This document shows positions 24,219-34,309 of a stretch of DNA of 64,000 nucleotides, piece after piece. The stretch spans positions 1,860,001 to 1,924,000 of the forward strand of contig OX337236.1 in the NCBI GenBank assembly GCA_946965045.2. Reading direction: 5' to 3'. The stretch is from Epithemia pelagica (Eukaryota > Bacillariophyta > Bacillariophyceae > Surirellales > Surirellaceae). How positions within the stretch are numbered: position 1 is the stretch's first letter; each line of letters opens with the position of its first letter. A model generated the notes under the pieces. The model did no database searches. It worked only from the letters and a program-made list of their open reading frames with translations, and was not told where the DNA came from. The position numbers were made by a program, and so were the translations under genes.

Positions 24219-24247
24219 ACTCATGCACTCCGCAACGTGAACCAGCT
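24219..24247 (-). repeat. Right terminal inverted repeat
   Basis: Partner of the left repeat at 17,281-17,309, 29 of 29 bases matching in inverted orientation. Confidence 0.8.
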
Positions 24248-24667
24248 TGTAGGTCGAGACTACAACGTCTGATTCTGTCTAGGTCTTTAGGTGGCAGGGC
24301 TGCTTTCTATTAGTCCTTTTGTGAGCCGGATAGGCCAGACTTGAGTTGGCATATGTGGTAATGTGGATACTGTGCTGCCATCTAAAGTCATTTTGTGGTT
24401 TCTGGGGTTCTACGTCTTTTGTGTCGGGTCAGGTCTAGATGGCTTAGTACCTACCCCTGCTAGGGCACGGTGTTTTGTTTCTTCGTTAGTCCGTTGGGCG
24501 TGATTCTGACGTGGAACGACGTGGTGCAGCAATTTTGATTTAATGAAATGCTCTGACAACCTATGACCGTTCTTTGAGCATTTTTTTCTTCGGGGCTGAA
24601 TGTTTTTGAATTGGGGTGGGCCCGGCGATTTTGTCTTTCTTGTTGGGGGTTTTGGTGTTTGGTACTG
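24248..24667. other. Spacer between the TIR element and the first WW-NTPase cassette
   Basis: About 420 bp with no convincing gene. A minus-strand frame (24,460-24,720) starts MEKHQRLEEKVLAQKSN inside the cassette and runs into this spacer; it is not conserved beyond the cassette edge and looks incidental. Confidence 0.4.
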
Positions 24668-26929
24668 AAATTTGACTTCTGGGCTAAAACTTTTTCTTCC
24701 AGTCTTTGATGTTTTTCCACCCCCAGACCCCCTTAGCCTGCCGGCTTCCGACACGTTCATTCTGAACTCAGTCGAACTACCTAGAGCATTTAGCATCCCC
24801 ATTTCCATTTTTCATTTTTCCACAATCTTTTCTCTTTTAAGATGTTATTCTCTTGTACTTGATACAGACCATCGTCCTCTTCGTAATCGCAACGGGTTTC
24901 AATGTTCGCGAGCAGACAATCCACGCCATAGTTCCGGCAACCACCTTTTACCGGAAACCCCAAAGAAGCTTCGAAGCTGTGGTCTTGCAAGACAAGTCCA
25001 TCCGCGCCTCTCTGATGGATTGACAGCAGGATGCCCACGGACAAGATAGGAATTGGGCAACGTGGCAGGTTGATTTGGAATCTCTTTCCCTTCCTTTAGT
25101 TGGTATCCATAGAGATCATATGTGACAACCCCTGACTTTACATCCTTTTGCCACAAACAAACAAAAACATCGTACTCTGGAAATTTAGCAAACTTCGGGT
25201 AGTAAATAGAAACTTTGGGAAAGTTCCCCTCCCAGTGATGGTTCGAACAGATTTCACCCAGTGCCTTCTGCAATTCTTGAAGATTCTTGACCATCGATAT
25301 GGTCCGAGTGGCGGGCAATGGATAATTATAAAAGAGACTTGTCGAAATCGTCTTCATTTCGAAACTCGGAGTTGGGATGCACGAGACATCTCCAAAATTA
25401 CCAGAAACATATCGCAACCAGAGAACAAGCAAAAACAAAGACTCCCATCCATCACCGCTTTCTTCTTTGCTCGTGCTCCAACTTTTCGCATCTTGTACGA
25501 CTTGACTTTGCGATAGTCCGAAACGACCTTGGATTGAATCTGCAAGATTTCCCAACAACTCCATCAAATAGCATGGTATCCAATAGCTTTTGCCATTGCC
25601 GTTATCCAAAAGTGCGTCAATATTCGTCCCTAGTGGCTCTCCGGAGAAGAAAGATCCCAAGACTCTTTGCAGCAAGTCGAAGTCCAATGTTGTACCACTA
25701 CAAGCCCTCTCTGTACGACGGGCGATCTGCGCTTTCTCAGCGAGCCCTTCAACCGTAAGAGTTGTCACCAGCAATGCCGGAATGAGGCCGTAATAGAGAG
25801 CCATTCGCGGCGTGAGATCGGTGATATTTAGATTTTGTCTTGCACCTGATAGATCCTGAATCAGCGGTAAGGTTTTAACTTCCATGTCACGAAAGGAAAG
25901 GGACGGCAATGCTTTTTCTGGATTTGTTGAGCTCAAATGGGAAGAAAACACAAAGTATCTTCCTCGTTGGGTGAGAAAGTTCTCCTTCAAGAAGAGTACA
26001 ATGTCTTTGTCCAATACCACGTTGTTCAACTCGTCAATCAACAATACGACTTGGTTGGTCCCAAGAAAAGAAGACACCTCGTCTGCCGTGATGCTGTATT
26101 TCTTGAAGGCTTTAAAATCATCACTTATCGCACCTGTCCTTAAACTCGCTGGACGAGCATCATACGCAATCCGCCGGCAAAGCATTTCAAGACTCGAGTC
26201 TCCTCTCAAAATCTCATAATCGCAATTGGAGAAGTCGTTGAATGAGACAAAGAGAGTTGGAATACACTGTTCGCGAAGTGCCTTTGCCAACTCGTAGAGT
26301 GCCCTCGTCTTCCCTCCCCTGGAGCAGCGAGCCAGGGAAGTGATTGGGACTCGGTACGATCCATCGGCTGCATCCTCCTTCAGGCACAAATCCGTCACCC
26401 TCCCCACGATGTCATCAAGCCATCCTTCTTGGCTTACGAACGGAGGTGTGATCGGTTCAAGATGAGGAATTTCCAAGAGGTTCATCCACTGTTGAGCCGG
26501 AATGCGGATTCTTTTTGGCGGACTTGCCTCTGGCACTGTCCATTGCACGCTTCTAAGTTTTGAGTTAAAATAGTAGGTCCGCCCCTCGCCGTCTACCATT
26601 TCTTGCCATCCTTCTGGAAGGGGCGGTGAATCTGCCGGTTGAGCTGGAATGCGGATTCTTTTTGGCGGATTAGCCTCAGGCACTGTCCATTGCACGCTTC
26701 CAAGTTTTGAGTTAAAATAGTAGGTCCGCCCCTCGCCGTCTACCATTTCTTGCCATCCTTCTGGAAGGGGCGGTGAATCTGCCGGTTGCTCCTGCGATGC
26801 ACTCATTCCTAGACATACTGTATCTTGATTGTGTTGTATAGTTGTTGTCGAGGTTGTTTCGCGTTTCGCTGCGTTGATGATGTTGGGACCAGCCCCGCTC
26901 TCACGCTTACGAAGGGATTTGTTGTCAGC
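24668..26929 (-). repeat. WW-NTPase cassette, copy 1
   Basis: Homologous base-for-base to 41,057-43,316, and over 24,727-26,858 to copies 3 and 4. The left edge is defined by loss of similarity to copy 2 (24,668), the right edge by the switch to E2-derived sequence at 26,928-26,930 with a GC microhomology. Divergence between copies is only a few scattered bases. Confidence 0.85.
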
Positions 26930-27777
26930 ATAGGCCTGCAAGGCGGGAATGTCGGCTTCCTCTTCGGCAATGAGTGCCACGGGGGCACCGACGGCACCAC
27001 TTTCTCCTTCTTGCGTAATAATGGCAGCCAAGAAACCGTCTTCAAAGGCTTCCACATCCATGTCCGCCTTATCGGACTCTACCACCATAATGGCTTCACC
27101 GGCCGAGATGGCATCACCCTCGGATTTCAACCAAGAAACCACCTTTCCTTCCTTCATTGTGGACGAAAGGGCGGGCATGTCAATCTGACTAAACGCACAG
27201 TCCGGTGCTTGGGGAACAAACAAACAAGAAAACTCAAGGTGAGGGCATGGCACACCACGAGACTACAACTGCCAACACACACACCAACCAACTATACATG
27301 GTGGGACCTACCTTCGGTGGAAGCCGCAGGGGGAGCCTCGGTCGACGCAGCCGGTGCGGCAGCAGCAGCCGCAGGCGCCGTTCCATCAAAACTGGCAATC
27401 ACCTCCTGTATGTCTGCCTCATTCTCCGCGATAAGGGCGACTGCTTCACCAACGGGAGCCATGGCCCCTTCTTCGACAATAATTTTGGCCAGATAGCCAT
27501 CTTCAAAGGCTTCGACATCCATATCGGCCTTGTCGGATTCCACGACCATGATGGCCTCACCGGCTTCAATCGAGTCACCTTCCGACTTGAGCCAACTAAC
27601 CACACGTCCTTCTTTCATGGTGGAGGACAAGGCCGGCATGGTGATGGTACTGCCTTCGGCAAACAAGTCCGTGAGGCTTCGGCCCACAGAAGGACGCCAT
27701 GGTTCTACAACACCAAAGGCATTCGAGGATCGGGCCAACAAGGCCACAAGGACACTGCAACTCAAGACGACCCTCAT
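24899..27777 (-). CDS. Chimeric gene: plastid E2 presequence and two lipoyl domains fused in frame to a WW-WW-NTPase-nuclease-like protein (copy 1)
   Basis: Exon 1 (27,777-27,312) and the 5' part of exon 2 (from 27,207) are a near-identical copy of the PDH E2 gene: plastid signal peptide, lipoyl domain 1, conserved intron and lipoyl domain 2 up to ADIPALQAYA. There the frame passes without a stop into a linker and then the cassette protein. Two WW domains follow (LPEGWQEMVDGEGRTYYFN...VQWTVPE, twice), then a P-loop NTPase (Walker A SRGGKT; Walker B VVLLIDELNN; FVFSSH) and a C-terminal segment with PEYDVFVCLW...YGYQLKEGK, like a PD-(D/E)xK nuclease. Spliced length is 924 aa, in frame. The cassette protein could instead start at its own Met (26,806). 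The layout resembles Crinkler/RHS proteins. Whether the fused form is made is inference. Confidence 0.7.
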
Positions 27778-27963
27778 CTTTCAATTCCGAGACTCGCAAT
27801 GATGATGGATGGGATGTTGGTTGTCTCACAATCAATACAAAACTTGCGAGAGATCTCTCAAACAACTCGTCTGCCAAGTGATGTCGTCGCGTGTCTCATC
27901 AGTCGTCATCTCTCCCATCTTTCGCGAGACATCAACGTCACAAAATCAGTCCTTCTCCACTAA
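26928..27963 (-). repeat. Duplicated E2 N-terminal segment (left half of the segmental duplication)
   Basis: Copy of 12,663-13,698 at a constant offset of 14,265, including the intron and the E2 side of the bidirectional promoter, with a few substitutions. The E2 catalytic region is absent. The right edge coincides with the LINE target-site duplication. Confidence 0.92.
27944..27963. repeat. LINE target-site duplication, left copy
   Basis: AATCAGTCCTTCTCCACTAA, repeated at 37,981-38,000. The undisturbed site is in the parental locus at 13,679-13,698, which proves the insertion. Confidence 0.9.
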
Positions 27964-27997
27964 AAAAAATTTGAATCTATTATAACGCTGCCGCACG

Positions 27998-28169
27998 TGT
28001 CTTATTTTGCCTGTGGAAGCAAAATCCCACTATCGTAACAACATTCTTACCGATAACAAGAATTATACTACGTTCAAAGCAGAGACAAGAAAAGTAACCA
28101 TGTAAGCGGTAACATCAGCTTCTGTGGGTCTTGGATGTTCGTGATCGAGCTATCAGCCGGAATAAGACA
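27998..28169 (-). repeat. Long terminal repeat, left
   Basis: 172 bp, TG...CA ends, 170 of 172 identical to 33,858-34,029. Confidence 0.9.
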
Positions 28170-31100
28170 GTCCCCGCAAGTCGATTGCCGACTTGGAATG
28201 AAGGCTGTGGCATGCGAGAAACGAGAGCTCCACAACATAGAAGCCCATTCAAGCCACAGTTCCAACCGGGCCATGTGGAAAATCATTGTAGACTGACATG
28301 AAATCATGTCACACTCATCCATTCTTGTCACTATTTGATCTCAGTTTTGCATTCGGGGCGGTCCTCCTTTTGTCTTTCTCTCCCCATGGTACGGCAGCTT
28401 TCTAGAGAGCCTCGTTGTAAGATGCGTCCAAGACCAATGGCAAGGTGTATGTATGCATGTGGAAAATCCCGCGTCCACAAAAATGCCAGACCGACTCAGG
28501 TCTCATTGTTACCCACCACAAGTGAGGAAAACCAACCCCCCGCGGCCACTCCAGGACATGGAACTACCATGCGATCAGGTTACACAACAACAACAGCAAT
28601 GCACGACATGGCCAAGAACCACGACAACAGGAGTTGGAATGGCAACAAGATGTACTGGAATGGATTCTGGAGATCTGTTATATCGTCTTGATCCAGAATC
28701 TCTGTCTCTTCGCCTTGTTCCAGATACCTCTTTCTTTGAACCCTGCTCCTTTTGATACCTGACAAGGCACCCCATGCCCAAATGAGCGAAACATGTGGTC
28801 CTGTCTCTGTCTATTATATTTGCCCCAGCACATAGATGCATACATGATCCTGCACGATTCGCTTGTCACTTCAACTTCGTTAGCTGGATTCGAGTTAATG
28901 TTCATATAACATGCGGTTCCGTGCATCCAGAAGGTATCCTCCCCACATTGTCTGCCCAAGTGATAAATGCTATCTAATTTCATTCTTTCCGACATGCCAA
29001 GGTGGGTGTCAACCAGATACACCATTTGTTGTCATCGCACTCCCTAACTATTCTGCAGCTGTGCTGTACGGGTAATTCCTTGTTCTCTCTACCACGTACC
29101 AAACTTTTCTGAATTTCCCCTCCACATCAGCAAGGAAGGAAGTATCTCACAACCTCTGCTAGCTGCACACCTGTTCATCTTCCATTATTGCGAGCAACCA
29201 TGTTTTGATAACTTGCCCCGTGCACCAAAGATCACACCAATTCAAGAGTCAGATATGTGTCTCAATGTCCCCGTCTTTCTTGGTCGATATAAGGAATGCA
29301 CCGTCCCCGTCTTCTTGCTTTCCAAACTATGAGGTCCCCGTCTTCTTGCTGCAATTCCCATTCCCATCCCAGGCTCAGGCTGTCATCATCTATCATTTTC
29401 CGAAAAACTCTTCCCGCGTCATAAGTCACAAGGTTTCTCCAATACCCCAATCATTCCCAATTCTGTGATTCAATTCTCCCAGCGTGGTGTCACATTTTCC
29501 ACAGATCCGATTCTTCTGCCTCACATTTATAGTATCTGTTGCCACCAAATCCATATCTGACCAACCTCTACTGTCTCCATTCACTCCTTAGCCGAGCATG
29601 TCCTTAACTGGCCATGCAGATCATTTCCACTTCATTTCAGGCCTTCTCGGATGGTTCCTGACAACAACCCCTTTCATGGCAAACCAGGAGAATCCTCCTC
29701 GGCAGTCACAAACAAAAACTCTGTCTGCATGCACAGAGAGCAGCCCATACATAGTCTGCAACCCGAGGTGTACCTCTCTCCAGTTTATGTTTGTCTGGGC
29801 AACCTCATCAGGAATCATGTTGTTTCCTCCAACACAATGCTCCTGTTTGTCCCTAATGATCCAGAGACTTTCCCTCCGATTTTTAGTGCATTTGTGCTTC
29901 CTCTGGTTTGCCGGCACCTGGCCAATAGTGTCATTTCTCTTGCACTTGCATCTTTTCCGACGACAATGGTATTTTGCGTTCTCCCGTGCACTTGCACATC
30001 CTCTCCCTACCGCAAATGTCACCACCTCCAGGATGCCTGCAGCCTCCTCGACCCCTCCTTTCTTGCACTACAGCATACATCACTCGGCATTTCCTGCACA
30101 ACAGCACTTCTCTCAATTAACACACCTGGTACGAGGACCAAATACCCAAGGAAATCCCAGAATGTTCTGACTGATGTCATTCCCTCAAGGAAGCCAACCA
30201 CATCATTGTCCCAACAAACAAGGGACATCACCTTTGCTATTGCAAATTGGCATCGGGAACGCAATCATATTTGGAAAAAAAAGGTCAGGAAGAATTCCCC
30301 GATGAACGTGACTCGGCACATGGCTTTGTATGGGCTGTTTGGTGCCAATTGCCCAATACCAAGCCTGGTCTTGAGAACAATCTCACCTCCTGCAAGGCCC
30401 TGCATCCCTCCTTGTGGAACGACCAACTTAAAAGTGTCTACTATACCAGTACCTTTCAGCTGCCCGTCAAGTTTTTCTCATGGCGGAGGAGCCTACCGCG
30501 TTCGATCACGGTTTCCCTGGAAGTCCTTTGCCATGGATGTCAACCAGTATCGGGATCCCATGATTCCACCCTACCCCCAAAGTTCCAAAGACTTGAGCTT
30601 TTTGTGGGCCGAAGGACCGCTCTGGTCCAAGCAGAGATTCAAGAGCCAACCACACGATGTTGTCGACTTTAATCTGGCCTATTCCATTACTCTCAAGAAG
30701 GGTGTGCCATCCGCCATTGGGCCACCCTGGTATTGTCCCCGTCCTCTGACAATGGGAAGCCAGAGCAAGCATGGGAGGAGGAATGTAAGCAACCAGGCCT
30801 CCCCTTTTTTTTAGGAGATCGTGGGTTTTAGGAGATCGTGGGTATGCCTTTCACGTGTTTGGTTCCCCTCCCGATGTATCTGGCCCTGCCCATCTTTCCC
30901 TTCCAGGGTCCCCGCCTTGCGATCACCTTCATAAAAAACATGTCACAGCAAGTGACATCGTCTCATAGTCTTCCGCTTCCTTTTGTATTTCATCCAAATG
31001 ACTTTGAATTTTCATCTTGGTAGCAGGACGCGAATCCGATCCCCACTTCTCGCGGAACCCACTTTTCGTCCCCTTGTTCAGTGAGATGTTCCATGCCCAT

Positions 31101-33152
31101 AGCTAACAACTCCTTGTTTATTCATATGTTCCAAGCCCATAGCCAACAATCCATCACTTCTGCAATACGTATTGTCCCTTTTCAGACCATTGCGTCTCTT
31201 GATCCATGCTCCAATTTTCTCCACGCGTACCACAGTGACTCCATATCTTCCGTGGTGATGAGGGGGGCTTCGAACTCCAATTCAGTCATTGATGAACTGT
31301 CATTGGATGTACGAGACGGGAGAGTATCCCATGACCATCCTGCTCCATCCATTGTCAACCCCCCAGGAATGTACAACTTCTCTTGAGGAAGATTCCTCTC
31401 CACGATTACAGGCCCGCGGGGCAAAGACACAGTTCCCTGTTTCAAACAAATCAACCCTATGCCAGATAGGAGCAATTCGCCATCATAATCCAAGAGCACC
31501 CTGACCCGAAAAGATCCTCCGATGGTATGGCCATTTGCCATATCCTGGACAATAGATATGTCTTGTCTCAGTCATCAGGATCCCACGCCAGCAATTCTGA
31601 TTTGTGTAATCTGGCCGCAAAACTAAATTGTGATGCAGAATCGCCATTCCAATTCTCAGTACTGCAGACACGAGTGGCCTCATAAGCACATGCTTTGTCT
31701 GGATCCGCCGTCCTCATACTCATCAACTTCCGGCGTCTCTTTCATGACCACCTCTCCATATTCCTCATTTGGTGCTACGATTCATGTCTGTCCCCGCTGT
31801 TCCTCTTCTGCTTCTACATCCTCCCATTATCCTGGTCCACTTCCATTACTAGATATATCCGGTTTGGCTTTTCTCTTTCTGGTAGTTGGTCAAAAAGATC
31901 CATCGTATCCACTTCTTTTGACACTCTTTAGCGTCTTCACCTGAACCTCCGTTTATAGCACAACTCTGCACGAGACTCCGCAGAAACAGTGTGATGCCCA
32001 CAAGAAGAAACTCCGCAGAAACAGTGTGATGCCCACAAGAAGAAACTGCCTCAAAGAAGACACTGCCTCATCCGTAGCCCACAAGAAGAAACTACCTCAA
32101 AGAAGACACTGCCTCATCCATAGCAATCACTTTAGATGTCGTTGATTATCGGACTCCTCCAGTAGGCCCACTCCTCCCGTGGACCCAGAGCTGTTTGTCC
32201 CCGTCCTCCAACCATCGCTCTTGCGGAGCTATGGGAGGAGGATTCTTCTACTCCACGGGATCCTCATCGACAACCCAACAGTTAGTTCTTCGTCAATATC
32301 TTGCATACCAAATGCGGAGCAGTCTCCAGCCAATTAAGTGATGTCCCAATAACCTATTAGAATATACTTTGTCATGGCATGGAACAGCAATATTTCTGAA
32401 TATAGTCGAATGACGTGACCATTCGATGAACAGACGACGTACATTCTCGACGCGACTGTAAGGTTTCGGGACACAAAGAATACTTCCCCCTGTTTTGGTT
32501 CTGGTTGTGAAAAGAGACAACACCGTGGCTGTGCTTGGGCAGGTCATCTTCCTGTTGATGGTCTTCTCGTTGTTTGTGCCACTCCACGCCTGGTCCTTCC
32601 ACAAGCTGCTCAGTCGCATGACGGACCTCTCCGACAAGACCAACCGTTGCCAGTCTCATTGGTAAGGATACAGACGAAATTGTCACTGCCAAATCGGACA
32701 ATGACGACGACGGAATGGAATCGAGTCTTTCCACCGACACCTCAGGGGCCTTGCATGGTGCCCAATAATTCTGCGATTCCACGAGGCTGATACACGCTTG
32801 GCAGCCCCAATGCTTCATCCATGTATAACGCAACGTTCGGATTCCAATTACCAGTCCCAGTTGATACGAACATGACTCAGACTCCCTTTATCCAGTCGAT
32901 ACGAACATGACTCAGACTCCCTTTATGAAATTTCCTCGTCAGTTAACTTTCCAAGAAGGCCCATTGGTGTATTGCTCCAATGCGGGAGCATGCTCCATTG
33001 TGCCGACCACACGTCATTTTCATTATTTCCGACACTGCACTCTGGTGTTAGAGGCAAAATTTACACATCCGACTTCCTACGAATAGGTCCGTTTCACGAG
33101 AACTTCAATTCCTAACAAATGAGGTTATTCCTTTTGTCGATACATTGCTTCC
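28170..33152. other. Internal region of the LTR element, mostly non-coding
   Basis: Nearly 5 kb with only short open frames on both strands and many stops. The longest is a plus-strand frame at 29,651-30,814 (387 codons), without recognisable domains. Local tandem duplications occur at 30,808-30,841, 31,976-32,124 and about 32,858-32,926. I see no Asp-Thr/Ser-Gly protease, DDE integrase or YVDD polymerase motif. Confidence 0.55.
31976..32124. repeat. Tandem repeats inside the LTR element
   Basis: A 35-bp unit (CTCCGCAGAAACAGTGTGAT...) occurs twice, followed by a unit of about 46 bp (CTGCCTCAAAGAAGACACTG...) twice; both types share the word CCCACAAGAAGAAAC. Confidence 0.75.
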
Positions 33153-33659
33153 TCAATGCCTGATCCGGTGACACTCGTACCTTGAGTGCCACCATCCCTC
33201 CCGGATGTATCCGTATCCGGTGACACCTGTACCTCGGGTGCCACCATCATTCCTAGATGCACCACGCGGTGCACCCATCCCAACAGCCATTCCCTCCACA
33301 ACTATAACCCGTTGCAGACCCCGTTCCGGTATCAGATGAACCTTCCGGGTGATTTTCCCCCAGTGAAACACCGGTCTCACCTCGTTGGTGATATCCAAGG
33401 CTGTGGGATCTCCGCTTCGACTCCCTCCGCTACCTGTGGGTACTAAAACTGGCAGCAGCTTCTGCTTCACGTTTGTGTTTCCACTCCTACTCCCTTTTTG
33501 GACTTCTGATTGCTCCCTCTTTCGATTTCCACTTTCACTGGGTTCCTTTCCTACTTCTGCATCCTTCATGGGTACTTGTGTCTCACCCTTGGCTTCCACA
33601 GCTTCCGCTCTCACAGCTTCTGTAACTCCATCCATTTCCACAACTCCCGTAATTCCCAT
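33153..33659 (-). CDS. Possible gag-like remnant in the LTR element
   Basis: A 168-codon minus-strand frame next to the presumed 5' LTR, where gag would be expected. The protein is charged and Gly-rich, with no CCHC knuckle visible. Its 3' part is made from a duplicated block of about 58 bp (GATCCGGTGACAC... and TATCCGGTGACAC...). Position is the main reason to mention it; it may be chance. Confidence 0.25.
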   Translation of the reverse strand: MGITGVVEMDGVTEAVRAEAVEAKGETQVPMKDAEVGKEPSESGNRKREQSEVQKGSRSGNTNVKQKLLPVLVPTGSGGSRSGDPTALDITNEVRPVFHWGKITRKVHLIPERGLQRVIVVEGMAVGMGAPRGASRNDGGTRGTGVTGYGYIREGWWHSRYECHRIRH

Positions 33660-33857
33660 TACTTCCAGTTTATATCGTCAGTCATTGGTCTCGATGACAA
33701 ATAACCATTTCTGTTTTGTCGTTTTCAACCACATCGATTGCTTTCCTTGTGCTTCGTCTCCATCAGCTAGCTCTCTCTGAAACGCTTCCCCATCGTTTAT
33801 TTCTTGTCTCTTTCTGCCTCGAAGGCCAAAATGTAGCTTCTTCTGGGTCTGATAAAC

Positions 33858-34029
33858 TGTCTTATTTTGCCTGTGGGAGCAAAATCCCACTATCGTAACA
33901 ACATTCTTACCGATAACAAGAATTATACTACGTTCAAAGCAGAGACAAGAAAAGTAACCATGTAAGCGGTAACATCAGCTTCTGCGGGTCTTGGATGTTC
34001 GTGATCGAGCTATCAGCCGGAATAAGACA
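33858..34029 (-). repeat. Long terminal repeat, right
   Basis: 172 bp partner of the left LTR; probably the 5' LTR if the element is on the minus strand. Confidence 0.9.
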
Positions 34030-34309
34030 CACGTACCCACTCAGGGGAAACGCCGACCGACGCGCCCGGCATGTGTGGCGATTACACACGCGAGGACTAA
34101 CAAAGGTAAAAGCTACTGACACTAGGTCAATAGCGGGAAGAGCGCACAGACTTGAGGATGACAGGTTGCCAAGTATCAATCCACGAGCGTAAGCTGGCCG
34201 AAGTCGTATGAGTAGTAAAGTGTTCCTCGGGAGTTGAGTAAAAGAGAATGCGATCACGTGGATCAACAGAATGACGCAATCTGTACAAGCACTGAATTTC
34301 ACGTTGAGC

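Larger units (their letters stand above)
17281..24247. mobile_element. Candidate DNA transposon (about 7 kb) with 29-bp perfect terminal inverted repeats and four genes
   Basis: Bases 17,281-17,309 (starting AGCTGGTTCACGTTGCG) are repeated as an exact reverse complement at 24,219-24,247, enclosing 6,967 bp. Inside are a DDE-type transposase (20,722-23,922), a SET-domain gene, a Lys-rich two-exon gene and a 179-aa gene. A 29-bp perfect inverted match at both ends of a transposase-bearing segment is very unlikely by chance. I could not find a clear target-site duplication (flanks ...AGTACG and TGTAGG...), so the exact ends, or the history of the right flank, remain open. Confidence 0.75.
27998..34029 (-). 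mobile_element. LTR retrotransposon, non-autonomous or decayed, nested in the LINE
   Basis: Two 172-bp direct repeats differing at 2 positions, each starting TGTCTTATT and ending AATAAGACA, bound a 5,688-bp internal region. A 4-bp target duplication CACG flanks it (27,994-27,997 and 34,030-34,033). On the minus strand the bases after the right LTR read GTTTATCAGACCCAGAAG, partly resembling the tRNA-Met-type primer site of Copia elements, and a G-rich tract precedes the left LTR; both hint at minus orientation. I recognise no integrase or reverse transcriptase inside, so it is a defective or LARD-like element. Confidence 0.8.

Noticed and set aside
24460-24720. 86-aa frame beginning MEKHQRLEEKVLAQKSN as a gene
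   Set aside because: Only the first 17 residues are shared with the copy at 41,109, and the rest is not conserved, so it is likely incidental.
27964-27971. A-run at the left edge as a plus-strand LINE poly(A) tail
   Set aside because: The RT and RNase H frames are on the minus strand, for which this edge is the 3' end and reads as T; orientation is set by the coding frames.
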